This document shows, piece after piece, positions 24,541-36,130 of a DNA stretch of 64,000 nt. The notes beneath the pieces were generated by a model. It did not search any database, was not told where the DNA came from, and saw only the letters and a list, made by a program, of their open reading frames with translations. The DNA is from Loxodes magnus (Eukaryota; Ciliophora; Karyorelictea; Loxodida; Loxodidae). Every line of letters starts with the position of its first letter. The first letter of the stretch is position 1. Position numbers and translations under genes: made by a program. The stretch covers positions 62,001 to 126,000 of the forward strand of contig CAMPDV010000952.1 of NCBI GenBank assembly GCA_946699065.1, in the 5' to 3' direction.

Positions 24541-25231
24541 AATTATAATTTATTTATTTTTTAACTAAAATACTTAAGTTCAAAGACTAATGATAAGGTT
24601 TTTTACTTCTCTTTAAAAAATTAAAGTTGTCTTTGTTGCTTTTTTATGCTATTGAGACTTATAATGAGCACTTGCAATTTTCTTATTTTATAGATTTAAT
24701 ATGAAAAGAGAAATTTGGAGTTAGATTATAAGTTACGAAGAATTTTGAGAGAAGCGAGGCTAAAATATACTGGCTTATATTCCTATATTTCTAGTAGAAT
24801 AATTAGACATCTTTAAGATTATCAATGCCGTTCATTCTAGCCTTTTAAATTAATTTTCTTTCTTTGAAATCTTCAAAACTAAATTTTAAAAACTAAAGAC
24901 TTTTCTATTTTTGCTAGAAATTAAGATTTTATCTTTTTCTTATATTGTAGTCCTTTGAAAGAGATTACTTTACTATAGCATACTCTTAAATTTTTATATT
25001 TCTAAAAAGATGTTCAAGTGAATAATTTTGCTTTTTACCTTAGAACTATTAATAGATATTTCCCTTTTTTAATTCATAACTTGCTTCATAATCAAGCCTC
25101 AAATTAGAGATGATATTTTTTAATTTATTAAGATATACATATATAAAATGGCTTCTAAGAAATAACAGAACTTTGAACAAAACATTTAAACAGGAAAATT
25201 CTCTAAAAAATAAAAAAGCGAAATAATTACA
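24541..25231. other. AT-rich spacer
   Basis: Long A/T stretch between the REJ-like gene and the zinc-knuckle gene. No convincing coding sequence. The last 50 bp before ATG 25232 may be leader. Confidence 0.4.
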
Positions 25232-25996
25232 ATGAGTGAAAGTGAGAAATATGATTGATATGACGAACATTAACCACTTCGAAATCCAGAACTAAAAAAA
25301 CTTCCGACACAAACTCAAATAGAAATATTATCTAAGTCATTAAAAGAGTTTATGTTTAAAAATAGATACCTCACTGATAAAGTAGAAAAATTAGAAAAAC
25401 TAATAACGTCTTTACTTTAGAAACAATATTAATCATCATAAGAAATAGAAAACAAACTGGAACAAAGAATTCTTTAAATTTAATAATAAATTCAGGTAAT
25501 TCCATTTTCGATTTAACAGAATTAATCAGATCCTATGGAAATAGAAAATGAAGCCTCAAATTAAAATAAACAGTAAACGTTTATTTAAAATAAGTAGTAA
25601 ATTTAAATTAAATAAGTGTTACAGGAATAATAGTTTAAAAGAAGAATAAAATGCTACGTGTGCAATAAATAACACCAATGAAAATACTGCTACTAACTAA
25701 GCGAAATTTAAAGAAAGAATAAATAAGATATTTTTAGAAAACTATTTAGGATATATCCAACATAAAGCGGAAAAATTTATAGAAAAAAATTCTTTAATTC
25801 AAATCTTAATCCTTGGATAAATAATTAGGAATGCTAAGTGCAAGACCAAAACTATTCCGAATATTAAAGGATGGTGCATTAATGAAGTGCTACACCGCCT
25901 AACTAAGCCTAGTAGAAATTCAAGACAAACTAATGGAGACAAGCTGATAGAATAGGTCAGATGGCTGACTACTAAGGCTTTAACAAAGCTTTTTAA
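25232..25996 (+). CDS. Zinc-knuckle (CCHC) protein, family member C
   Basis: One frame from ATG 25232 begins MSESEKYDWYDEHQPLRNP. A coiled coil follows (QTQIEILSKSLKEFMFKN, KVEKLEKLI, ENKLEQRILQIQQQIQ), then a CCHC knuckle CYVCNKQHQWKYC (C-x2-C-x3-H-x4-C) at residues about 145-160, and then SGKIYRKKFF about 30 residues later. The tail is Gln/Asn-rich (QWSATPPNQAQQKFKTNQW). The same order (coil, CCHC, G-x-IYR-K/R-K) occurs in the minus-strand genes at 32108-32934 and 44097-44894. CCHC knuckles bind single-stranded nucleic acid. Possible identities are a host RNA-binding family, the ORF1 of a LINE, or a Gag-like protein. It looks whole. The stop is uncertain: TAA at 25994 is only a guess, the next in-frame TGA being about 300 bp further. 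Confidence 0.65.
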
Positions 25997-27840
25997 CTTT
26001 AACTTTTTATAAATAAATAAATTTCGCTATATAATTTGTGTATAAAACATAAGGAATTTTTTAATATCTTTTCAATCAAAAATTTAATCAATTAAGAATT
26101 CAAAAAATTATATAAAAAAACCATTTTTCTTCATTTTTAAAAGAATTTAAAGAATTTATTTTTTTATGATTATTTGTAAATTAAATCATTTTTATTTTAT
26201 TTTTTCTAAAAATTTTTGATAGTATAAAACGTGCAAAAAAATAAAAATCAATTTTTTTCGTCTTGGAAATTATTTTTGCTACTCATTTTCTATTGATTTT
26301 ATTACTAAAATATCTTAATTAATTTTTTCTTCCTTCAATTTTAAAATATTTGATTTAATTAGTTTTTATGATTACTAAAATTTTGTATTCCTTTTCTTCT
26401 AAAATATGTTTTTATTCTAAAATAATTTTTTTATTTTAATATAAATTTTTGCACTTTTATTATACCTTTTACTTGATCCATTAATGGGAAACATATTAAA
26501 AAATGAATTTAATAATTAAATTAAACTTTTTATTATTTAATAAACTATTTATGTTTCTTTTTAATTACAATTTATTTAAAAAATCCCACTTTATTATTAT
26601 TTATTTTTAAAAAATTTAGCTCTAATTCCTTTTATTTTATTCTCAAATATAATATTTTATTTTTCCTAAAAGAGTTATAAAACATAAAACGCAAGCGAAT
26701 CTTTTCTTTTGACTTTTTTTAGTTGATTTTAAAATTTTATATTTTTAATCTTAAAAATATAAAAAAATAAAAAAATCTATCTAAATTAATAAACAAACTT
26801 TAACTCACTCTGCTTTTAATTAAAAAAATAAGAATATTTATAAGATAAATTTTACTCTAAATTTAGATATTTCCTAAAATAAAATAAGATTTAATTATAA
26901 TACTTAAAGTTTTCTTTTTATTTTTATTAAAAGAATTCTCACTAGAATATATTTTATTTTCTGAATAATAATTAATAACTTCATTTTTTATATATTTTAA
27001 AATTATAAATCTATGTCTGTCCCCAAATCTTATATAATATATAACGCAGTGCAAAGCTAATATTTCTAATTAATTAAAAAGTTTGCTAATTTTAACTTTT
27101 TATTATTTAAAATTTAATAAATTTAAATTATTTTAAAATATTTAAAATTTTAATATTTTATTACCTTTAAAAATTCCAATATCAAATTTAAAATAAGTAA
27201 ATCTTTATAGCTTTAGAAAAATTGCTAAATAAAGCTAAAAATACTAATTCATCTTTTTAAATTAAAAAAATCTTTAAACAATAAAATTAAAAAAATTAAA
27301 TATAGATAAAATCCATTTTTTTTAATTCTATCTTATAAAATAATTCAATATAATTCAAATATTTTATGTTTATTTTTTAATTCAAAAATTATTAAAACTT
27401 TATATAGTGAAAAATTTTAGTTAAAAAGGATTTAAAATATGTTAATTTATAAATTAATATTTAGATTAAATTTATTGCTTTTATCTTATTACCTTTTTAA
27501 ATTAATTAATTAATGGATTAATATTTTTATTTCAACCACTTCAAATTTTTAAATTCATGTAATTTTTCAATAAATGTTTTTAAGAAAAATATTTAAAATT
27601 CTTATTGTTTTACATTGTAGACTTAGCCATGCTTAAGTAAAAGTATATTGTCATATATAAATTTTTAATATAAAATACTTAAGGATAAATAAATCTCAAA
27701 CATAAATATACTCTTAAACCATACGTAAATATCTTAATTTTTAATTGCTTTATATCTTCTAAAGCTTTTATACGTAATTAAATACATAGTATGCTTTTCC
27801 TAACAGTAATAATAAATTTCTTAAATTGTAAAATTAAAAG
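25997..27840. other. Extremely AT-rich region
   Basis: Nearly 1.9 kb with very little G or C, full of A and T runs. No gene, repeat unit or RNA was recognised. Confidence 0.7.
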
Positions 27841-27849
27841 TCTTAATAG

Positions 27850-28470
27850 TTGTTACTTTCTCTCAACTTATTATTTTCCACTTTTTCACAGTATTATCAT
27901 ATCCTCCTGATACTATTCATTTGTTGTCCTTACCCAATGCTATAGAATTTAGATAATTTTTTAGCCTTAAAGAGTTTATATGCATTCACCTATATTAAAG
28001 TTCCATATCTACATGATCCAGAAATTGTAACACTTGAAGTTACTAAACTGAATACTTGATACAGTATTTGAATGGCCTTGAAGAGTTCGAAGTAGCTGAC
28101 TAGTTGTTAATTCCCATATATTGATTGTCTTATCAATACTTCCCGATATGATCAGTTCTGGTCACTTGAAATCGCTACAGAAAACACAGAATCTGTATCT
28201 CCCCACAAAGAACCCTTACATTCGCTAGTCCCATTTATTGATCGATTTATCATAACTTCCCAATAAAATTCAATTCTAATCACTTGATATCGCTAAAGAA
28301 TTTACACCATTCGTGTGTCCTTACAAAGAACTTTTTAATTAACCAGTTGCTAAGTTCCATATCATTATCGTACCTTCAGAACTTCCCGATACGATTAAAT
28401 TTTAGTTACTTGATATCACTACAGATAATAAAGTACCGTATATTCTTGGAATATTTTATCTAAATATTAA
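27850..28470 (-). pseudogene. WD40-repeat protein remnant
   Basis: On the minus strand at least three WD40 blades are readable: NLIVSGSSEGTIMIWNLATG, then GHTNGVNSLAISSDQN, SINKWD, DTDSVFSVAISSDQN, and LIISGSIDKTINIWELTTSQ followed by LQGHSNTVSSIQFS. WD40 blades form beta-propellers that act as protein-binding scaffolds. The blades lie in alternating frames: there is a frame change after KWD, another before LIISGS and a further one near the last blade. Only part of a propeller remains, with no start codon and no other domain. This is a decayed paralogue. Confidence 0.75.
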
Positions 28471-28929
28471 AGAATTACCTTTATTTTTGTCGTAGTTGAT
28501 TATATTTTCCAGTTTTAAAAAAACAAAATAGGTAGAATTTCATATTTAAGAAAAAAAGGAATTTTAGCTAGAGAATAATTTGCTTATTTTAAAATATTTC
28601 TTAAAAAGATACTCTTAATAAATTATATTTCTTTGTTTTGCATTTTTTATTTTATAACTTACTTTATAATAGTTTAATTATATTATCTCATATAAAGAAA
28701 ATAATTAGATTTTAAACTTTTGCTATAAGCAAAACTGTTTTAGCATTTATTTAAAGAGATCAACGAACTATCCATTAGAAAATATATTTAAGTTAAAATT
28801 AAATTAAATAATGAAATATTCTATACAATAATCAATGTAAAATTTAGGATTTAGCTTATAAACTAAATTTATAATTAACATATTTTTATGCTTTAATTCC
28901 TTTTTTTATTTTACTATATAAAAAAGAAA
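28471..28929. other. AT-rich spacer
   Basis: No coding or structural signal recognised between the WD40 remnant and the cysteine-rich gene. Confidence 0.4.
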
Positions 28930-30860
28930 CATTTCTTCCAAAAATCTCTTCTCAATAGGATCTATACCAATCAAGATACCACTACCAAAATTTACTTTAA
29001 GAACTCAAATTATGTAATAGGAGAATTTTGAACTTTTAAGAAATGTATAAGGGCTTGAAGGGAAAATCGCATACTGATGTCTAGCACTTAAGAATAAAAG
29101 ATTTAAAATAAGTACTCAGCAAATATTAGAATCGAATGATTAGAAACAAAATTCAGCCACTTTGCAGTGCTAACCGAAAGCATATTCCTTTAAAATTAGT
29201 CAATGGATGTAGACCTAAAGATCAACCAAAAAAATTTATTTATAGAAGTGAAAAAAAATACTGATCATATTAAGCATAAGCACTACGTTTAAAAGAATAG
29301 CTAAGAGGAGTGTAGTATACATTATATCCAAATAATCTCTGTCAAAAACTTCTGAATCTCCTGCTGTTAAAACAAAAGAAGAAATTAATATGTTTTTAAA
29401 TTAAACTTTCTTCAATCTTAGCTGTAACATATAGAAGGCCAATTACAATTGAAGTATAAACCATTATAGAATGGAAATATCTTATTTTGCAAAAGGAATC
29501 TTTAATCAGTCTCATGTAATACCTTGCTTCAGTAAAGGCTCTAAAGTCTACAATCCCACCTATACGTTCAAAAGAAGAATAATCCAGTTAAATGTTTCTA
29601 TTTTAATGTAACTAATGCAAAAGAATAAATAACTTAGCATTAGTTACTTATATAGAATAATGATGCTTGCTTCAAGCAATGATAGGAGACTCAAAGTTCT
29701 AATTTCAATGCTTTTATTACTAAAATCATTTCCATTATTCAGACTGTTGCTTTACTCTTATTAATTGCACACCTTATCTTATAGATAACGTTTCATGTAA
29801 CTAAGAGTATTTAAATCCAATGTGCATTTCCTTAGAATGTTGCAATTATTAAGAAGCTTGCTTATAAGCTTTAGGTGGATAATGTAGCGCTGAAAAAATA
29901 GGTAACAAAATATGCAATTAAGAATGCTTAGTTCATTAATGTGGTTGAGATGCAATGGACTACTTAACTTCATAACTTTCAAATAAGAATTATAACTTTG
30001 GATCTTTATTATAAAACTCATCTTTCTGTTCTCCAGGCTGCTTGGATTAAGACTTTAATAATACACAAAAAGATAAGTAGGCGACTAAAAATGTGATTTA
30101 GCTTGTATGACTGAAAGTTGTTAGTGAGATTAAGAAGATTATTTTGAAAAGAAGCTTCATTTTATGATTATAATACACTAAAAATTTACAGTTTCCCAGT
30201 AACAACCTGCTTCACAACTCTTATGAATAGATTAATTATTGAAGATGATAAGAACCTCGACTCTTAATGTTATATTCCTATGTGCTCAAGTAATGAAAGT
30301 TCTAACCAAATTTACTGACTGAAGTGATAAGGAATGACTTTATTCTAACTGAGAATAACCTTAATAGTAAGATGAAAATAATCAATAGAACAGTGGAAAT
30401 AATCCGTAGAATATGAGTTAAAATTAGGCAAATGTATTAGATTAAAGGTGCAATTAAGATTAATGGCACGATTGAAATGACTGCTAACTATCTTCTCATC
30501 AAAATTTTACATATTGCAATTTAAATCCACAATATAATTGTAACTGGAATATGATAGGTAACAATGTAATCCAAATAGTTTACTACGAAAATTCTAAAAG
30601 ATATTAGAATAGTTTATGCAAGTACGATGGTAATGACTGCTAAGTTTGCATAGATACCAATAATACATATCTTCAATCTTAAGGGAACAACATTAGCGAT
30701 TTAAGTTGCTATAATAAATAATGTAACTGAGATGGGTGAGGTCGTAAAAAGTGTTTATAGAAAGGCTGCAAAATCAAACAAATTGGGGATTTTATTTTTC
30801 AAGAATAATGCTATTACGAAGAATGCTTTTTTGATAAATAAATAAATAAATTTGATTATA
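28930..30860 (+). CDS. Cysteine-rich LNR-repeat protein, part 1
   Basis: The first 750 bp give a soluble lead (LPKFTLRTQIMQQENFELL, SNDQKQNSATLQCQPKAYSF) in one frame. From 29760 Lin-12/Notch-type repeats begin: IGNKICNQECLVHQCGWDAM, where W is TGA, then CDLACMTESCQWDQED after a one-base frame change near 30090. At 30430-30840 come RCNQDQWHDWNDC, CKYDGNDCQVC and CNWDGWGRKKC. LNR modules are small calcium-binding, disulphide-rich folds of secreted or cell-surface proteins. The gene appears to continue at 31345 and 33070 beyond two interruptions. No signal peptide could be placed with confidence. Confidence 0.65.
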
Positions 30861-30904
30861 GAGCGCGTAGCACTCTCGTTGGTGCGCAGCTCTTTAAAAA
30901 AATG

Positions 30905-31035
30905 TTTCATACTGACAAGAATGTTTGTTACTGATAAAATTTCAGATACTGATAAATCTTGTTCAATACTGGTATAATTATTCAGTACTGATAAAAATGT
31001 TCAATACTGATATAGTTTTAGAATACTCGTAATCT
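30905..31035. repeat. 19-bp tandem repeat, about seven units
   Basis: Units resembling ATACTGATAAAATTGTTCA recur near 30909, 30928, 30946, 30966, 30986, 31004 and 31023, spaced 18-20 bp, with several substitutions per unit. Confidence 0.8.
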
Positions 31036-31087
31036 TTAATACTTGCTGGAGGTCCAAGGACATGGCAGGATTGTGTCTCATTGCATC

Positions 31088-31307
31088 ACCAAAGCAGAGG
31101 ACGACATGTGTCAATTATGGGTACTTAAATTCCCCACCTCTGATGAAGCTCGCAATATTATTTCTTTTTCGTTCCAGAATTAAAAATAAACGAAACCAGT
31201 CAAGCCAACGTCGAAGGTCTAAGAATCTTATGTCTCGAGGCCAAACCAAAGCAGAGGAAGACATAAAGTCGATTATGGGTACTTAACTTCCCCAACCTCT
31301 GATGAAG
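31088..31307. repeat. Direct repeat of ~62 bp, 157 bp apart
   Basis: 31088-31148 and 31245-31307 match closely, both starting ACCAAAGCAGAGGA, containing ATTATGGGTACTTAA and TTCCCC, and ending CCTCTGATGAAG. They differ by a few substitutions and a 2-3 bp indel. Confidence 0.9.
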
Positions 31308-31344
31308 ACGACCTTGTTGTTCACCTTCGAACAACTATGGCGGT

Positions 31345-32045
31345 TTTAAAATATTATAATAATCAGCAAGAATAAGATGATTATCTGTTGTAATCTCAAA
31401 GAAAATGTACTTTAAATAAGCCACGTAATAATTAGTATGATAGAATGTGATTTTTTCGAACGAAATTATGACTCAATTGGTTTTCAGAGTAGAAACACCC
31501 TTAATCAAAATGATCTATATGAATTTTATATAATTCAGGATAATAAATGTACTAGTGACAAATGTCTGGGTTTTACGAGTCTTTTTTTCATGTAATTAAA
31601 AATAATGTAGTGGAAATGATTTTAGTTATCATAACATCAATAAAATAGGAAATGGAATATGTGATGAAGAACTGCTAAGTCCTGATTGTAATTATAATGG
31701 TTTTAATTTTTGTACAACAGATTTAATTGAAGAATGTAGCAGTCTAAGTCTGGCAATGGATGAATTTTGCCAGGTTGGATAATTAAGCGATTAAAATATC
31801 AGTTTTTTTTACTGTAGCTATGATAATGCTTAATGTTGCTTTAAAGTAACGAATAAAATCAGATTCTTATGAAGGATTTCCTTGCTATCCAGATTTACTT
31901 AATAATGGATTTTGCGATCTTTAATGTTTTGTTAAGTAATGTTAAGAAGATGAAAGATTTTGCATAAAATGTTCAGATACCTTATGCTTTAATGTTAAAA
32001 GAGTAGGAGATTAATTAATTAATTTTAACTATAAGGGTTAGGGTC
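31345..32045 (+). CDS. Cysteine-rich LNR-repeat protein, part 2
   Basis: LNR-type repeats resume after the repeat island: ECDFFERNYDSIGFQ, then IGNGICDEELLSPDCNYNGF followed by FCTTDLIEECSSLSLAMDEF. After these come YEGFPCYPDLLNNGFCDLQC and ERFCIKCSDTLC. The paired N-G-x-C-D and C-x-Y/W-D-x-x-D-C signatures are the same as in part 1, so this is the same gene or a tandem paralogue. It stops where the antisense zinc-knuckle unit begins (about 32050). Confidence 0.6.
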
Positions 32046-32107
32046 ATCTTTAATTAGAGAAAATGTTTCCTCAAATTAAAGACAATAAAAGTTTTTATAT
32101 TCAGAAC

Positions 32108-32934
32108 TCAACTGTACATGTATTCATCTGAATCAATTTCAAACTGAGATAATTCTTCTTTCTCTTCAATAAGCTCATAGAATTGTTCTTCCATCTTCTT
32201 GTAATTTTTCTCCAGCTTATCTAAACAAATTCTAAGGTCATTGTTGTCCTTTTAAAGTTATTTATTCTGTTACTATTAATTACCAAGATCCTGTTTGATT
32301 AGTGTCACACTTGAATCATCTAATATCAGCTTCTTTCTGTAAATACCTCCAAAGTAGTTACAATATAGCCTCCTCGATGTTCCAAATTATTTACGGTGCT
32401 GCTCAAGCTCTCTTCTTCACTTCAAACATTACCTCCAAAAATGTCCAGCCTTTTGACAACAATAGCAACGTTTTATTAAGGGCTTGAATTAAAATTTTTA
32501 TTCTTTTTTACATTTTTTCAATTTCCATCTTTTCTGATTGAAGTTAGTTTTTTTTGATTGGTAATCGAATTTCTTCTTTAATTTTCTAATAGTTGAAATT
32601 AGGAAGTTAAGACTTCAATTTAAAACTAAACTTTACTTACCAAGTCTTGATCTTCCTTTTTTCTATCTTACAAAAGAAGCCGAAGATTCAAGTTTTCCGC
32701 CTTCAGGATCTATATTTCGGTATTCATTTTCTCAATTAATGAATAAAGCGTAATAATGTCTTGCTCGTGAGATTTCTCAAGCTTTTTCAGTTTGCTAGGA
32801 AATTCCGTATTTCCCAATCCTTAACAAGAGTAGATTTATCTTTTTTGAATTCTTAGTTCTTGTTAGTTAACTGAGACTTAAGATTGATCTTTAAGGCTAG
32901 AATTCAAGGTTTAGATTCCCGGGTTTTTTTCCAT
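32108..32934 (-). CDS. Zinc-knuckle (CCHC) protein, family member B
   Basis: It starts with MEKNPGIQTLNSSLK at 32934. A coiled coil follows (KLKKLEKSHEQDIITLYSL, TEIQILKAENLNLRLLL), then CYCCQKAGHFWRQC (C-x2-C-x4-H-x4-C), the shared motif LYCNYFGGIYRKKLI, and a second coil (NDLRICLDKLEKNYKKMEEQ) ending EYMYS-TGA. Its upstream bases TAAAGAGTAGAAG-A/G-TTA also precede member A at 44894, so homology extends outside the coding part. It lies antisense within the LNR gene and probably moved in as a unit. Overall it looks nearly whole, with about one break. It may be a host RNA-binding family, a LINE ORF1 or a Gag-like fossil. Confidence 0.65.
32626..32640 (-). other. Candidate 15-nt intron
   Basis: On the coding strand the bases GTAAGTAAAGTTTAG begin GTAAG and end TAG, and are exactly 15 nt, the intron size known from heterotrich ciliates. 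Removal keeps the frame, so the sequence alone cannot prove splicing. Confidence 0.25.
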
Positions 32935-33069
32935 TTTTTATATAAAGAGTAGAAGATTATTAGTATGATAGTGATTGTTGAAATAATTATTGCAGCTTTG
33001 ATACTCATCCTAGAGTAATGAAACTATTCAATTATAATGTTTCTTAGTACATCTTTTATCAGCGATTGT

Positions 33070-36000
33070 GCTTGAGTAAATATATCTCTGATAATAAATA
33101 ATCTTCAGTCTTGTATTTACAAAATGAATATTATTGTGAAGAATGGTATAAAGTAGTAGAATGCAATTTATTGCAATAAGCATTGTAAATGAGCCAAGGC
33201 AGCAAGAAATTGAATATATGAAAAGCTAATTCCTGGATTCTGATCAATGAATACTAAGTGAAATGCTAAGTTTTAAAACTGTTAGTCTTATTTATTAGGG
33301 AATGGTTAATGTGACGAAGAATGCTATTCTAAAGACTGCCTTTGAGACTAGAAAGATTGCATTTGTTATGAAAGTGACGGAGAATATTGTTGATTATATG
33401 AAATCGAATATGGAATGAAATATGCAACAACAAGTTCTGCGATTTTGATTATAAGAATTGCTGTAAAATAGGATGAAAAGATTAAGCCACATAAAATAAT
33501 TTAGGCGATAGTATTTGATAAGTCAGTTGCATTCAATATGACTGAGATAGTTAAGTAGATCAAGAGACGATAAAATCCCTTAGTAAAACCTGATTGCATG
33601 CTATATACTAAACTTCCACATAAGCCTGAAATTTAGTATAGCCTCACATTTTAATAAACTTTTCAAAGAATTTCAAATAATGATAAAAGCATGTATTTAG
33701 AAGATCGCCCGTTAGAATGTATAAATTAATTGGAGTAGCAGCAGCAAGTTGGGAAGTTTTTAAGAAATATAGGAAATTAATATAACTATAATTAAACTTA
33801 ATATAATTATCAAAACTATAAGACCTCTTAAACTTAATTTTCATGTTACTAGGTAGATTAAAGCTATGAAAAAAAAATTATGATTGCAGGATGTCCTTAT
33901 GATGGAACTGTTTGTACTTATATGTTCATCGATACTTAAGACTAAGATTAATCGTTATTTTTCGATCTTTAGGGAAAAAAATATTGCAATGTCATCCTTT
34001 TTGCTCTGTATACAACTAAAATCAAAGTGCGTAAGATAAATTCCAAATTATTGAAATTGCTGATATTGTAATTAAGGATTTTATAGAATCGCTCTTTTCA
34101 TCTAGAGGAATTACCTGCTAGGTTTATTAAGAATGTAACAGACCCAAATGCTCCTAGATGTGAGGCAGGTCCTGATTAATCCTCTTTGGAGAATCTTTAG
34201 GGTTATTTATGTTACGAATATAAATTATCCTCTAGCAGGATTTACTAAAAATGGTATTTTCTATAAATTTTGCGATGAAGTATCTAGCGAATAACTAAAT
34301 GAAACTCAAAACTTTAACTAGGGGAATATCAGCCAGCTGCATTGTATACAAAGGATTAGGAACTTTCGATTGGCCTTATCTTTCATTAGCTGAAGCTTTG
34401 GCAGAAGGAGTTTAGAAGAGATATGTTAAGGTTCTTTTGACAAATAGAACTCATTTTTTAGACGATCTATAGTAGGAATAAAGTTCAATGGCTACTGACA
34501 GTTTTACAAACTACATTTTACTCCTAAAGTAAACTAACGACTAAAAAGCTTATACGAGTAATTTAAGCAATTAACTATTTAAACTCTTTATTGCTTTCAG
34601 TATCCAAAAGACTAAGCTTCAGAGTTAGCTAAATGGTTTTTTGATTCTAAAGAAAGAGCTAAAATTATTTTCATGCGAACAGATATTCAATTTTTTTTCT
34701 TTTAAAGCCACTTAAAATTTGAGAACGTAATATTAGAAATGCACACACTTGCGTTGAACATGAATCTCCCAAATGTATATTGCTATAAAAATGAAAAGTG
34801 ATCCTGTAATATATGTGCAGAAGCTTCCTTTTCGAGAGATGATCTTATTTCTTTACTTGATGAATATGGTTATTTATGAAGTTTAGCAACAGATGTTTTA
34901 GAATAGCTTTAATTTTTTGGAACTGAATATCTAAAAATACATAATCTCTGATAAAGATCATTCAAGGAAAATTGAGTTTAAATAATGTTTGGTTTCATCA
35001 ATTTTCTAATCATCACCGTAATTACATTGAATGCTAATCTTGTAATTTAGAATTTAATGACACAGACTTTTAGTTTCTTGATTCATGAAAGTATTTCGTT
35101 AGCACGTATTGTGTACTAGAGCACGAAGAATTTGATTGTGGAAGTCTAAAATTTAATAGAGGGAGTGAAATAAATAATTTCCATAATTTGGATTAAAAAA
35201 GTGGAGATTAAAACTATACAGGAATTGAGTTTCCTGGGTTTGAAAAATCTAACTCGACTCAACTAATCTGAATAAACGAAGTTACCTTCACTAAAAGCTT
35301 AATTTAATCATCCTTATTAAGCTATTTTTACAGTGAAATTGAAGCTCTCCTTTTGATTCAGAACTGTAAGTTATTTAACAAGAGATTTGAATGACTGTTA
35401 TTAAGATATTTAAAACTAAGATACTTGGTGTGAGAGTGATTTGAATGGCACCTAATAAAGAGCAGCAATAGAAGGCTAAAATGGTTAGTAAAATGGTTAG
35501 TTTAGCTATAACTTAGTTACATCAATAATTTGAGTAGTTAAATATAAGTGATACTGAGCAGCAATATATTGAGTCATAATTAGAGGTATTCAGAAGAAAG
35601 GTTCCGAAAATATTATCCCATAAGCAAAGTAATGTTAAATTGCACATAATTGCTTTTTAAAGTCTTAAAGTTTTTAACTTTAGATGCTTAATAAGAAATG
35701 ATATAGAAGTTAAGAGGTAAAAGAAGCAGGTTTTTCTGTAGCTTGTGTCTATAAGATAAAAATTTTGGAATAGTTGAAGATGTAATATTTGAGTAAATAA
35801 GAATGGTAGAAGATATTAAGATGACTAATTGTAGCTTTTACTATAACTAAATCTGAATGAATAACAGATTGACTCAAAATTGAGTTGAAACAGATTTTGG
35901 CTATATTAGTTGTTGAATTATAGTTAACTCTGCATATCCATTTTAATATATTTTCTGATAACTATAATGAAAGAGGTGGAGGAATGATAGTAAACTAAGT

Positions 36001-36130
36001 ATAAGACTGCATAAGGAATGATAAGGCGCAAGAATTGTAATTTATAGCCTTGAAGGCAAATTAAGTTCTGGTAATAAGTGCTGATAACTAATTGCACATT
36101 TTCCTAAACTAGCAGCTTAAATAATAAAGA
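33070..36130 (+). CDS. Cysteine-rich protein, part 3: LNR repeats then beta-helix-like domain
   Basis: LNR repeats continue (GNGQCDEECYSKDCLWDQKD, then CNNKFCDFDYKNCC after a frame change near 33420). At 34120 comes NVTDPNAPRCEAGPDQSSLE. From 34329 the pattern changes to YKGLGTFDWPYLSLAEALAE and YVKVLLTNRTHFLDDL. The G-x-GTxxxPY-x-SLxxAL signature opens right-handed beta-helix domains in many secreted proteins. Later stretches fit helix rungs (IWINEVTFTKSLIQSSLLSY, IKMTNCSFYYNQIWMNNRL). Together with parts 1 and 2 this would be an extracellular or surface protein of more than 1,500 residues. Frame changes indicate small introns, assembly indels or decay. The end near 36130 is approximate. Confidence 0.55.

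Larger units (their letters stand above)
30865..31340. repeat. GC-richer repeat island inside the LNR gene
   Basis: Base composition changes abruptly at gagcgcgtagcactctcg and returns to normal after ctatggcgg. The island holds a 19-bp tandem repeat and two copies of a ~62-bp block. It ends with a small hairpin (TTGTTC...GAACAA near 31318). It separates two parts of the LNR gene and looks like an inserted element. Confidence 0.65.

Noticed and set aside
30866-30896. tRNA gene suggested by GCGCGTAGCACTCTCGTTGG
   Set aside because: No B-box or cloverleaf follows; kept only as a possible tRNA-derived element head.
30905-31035. CRISPR array
   Set aside because: The 19-bp units are contiguous and degenerate with no unique spacers, and the host is a eukaryote.
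31062-31286. 74-aa plus-strand frame in the repeat island
   Set aside because: It lies across the imperfect direct repeats, and the two repeat copies give unrelated peptides; no domain.
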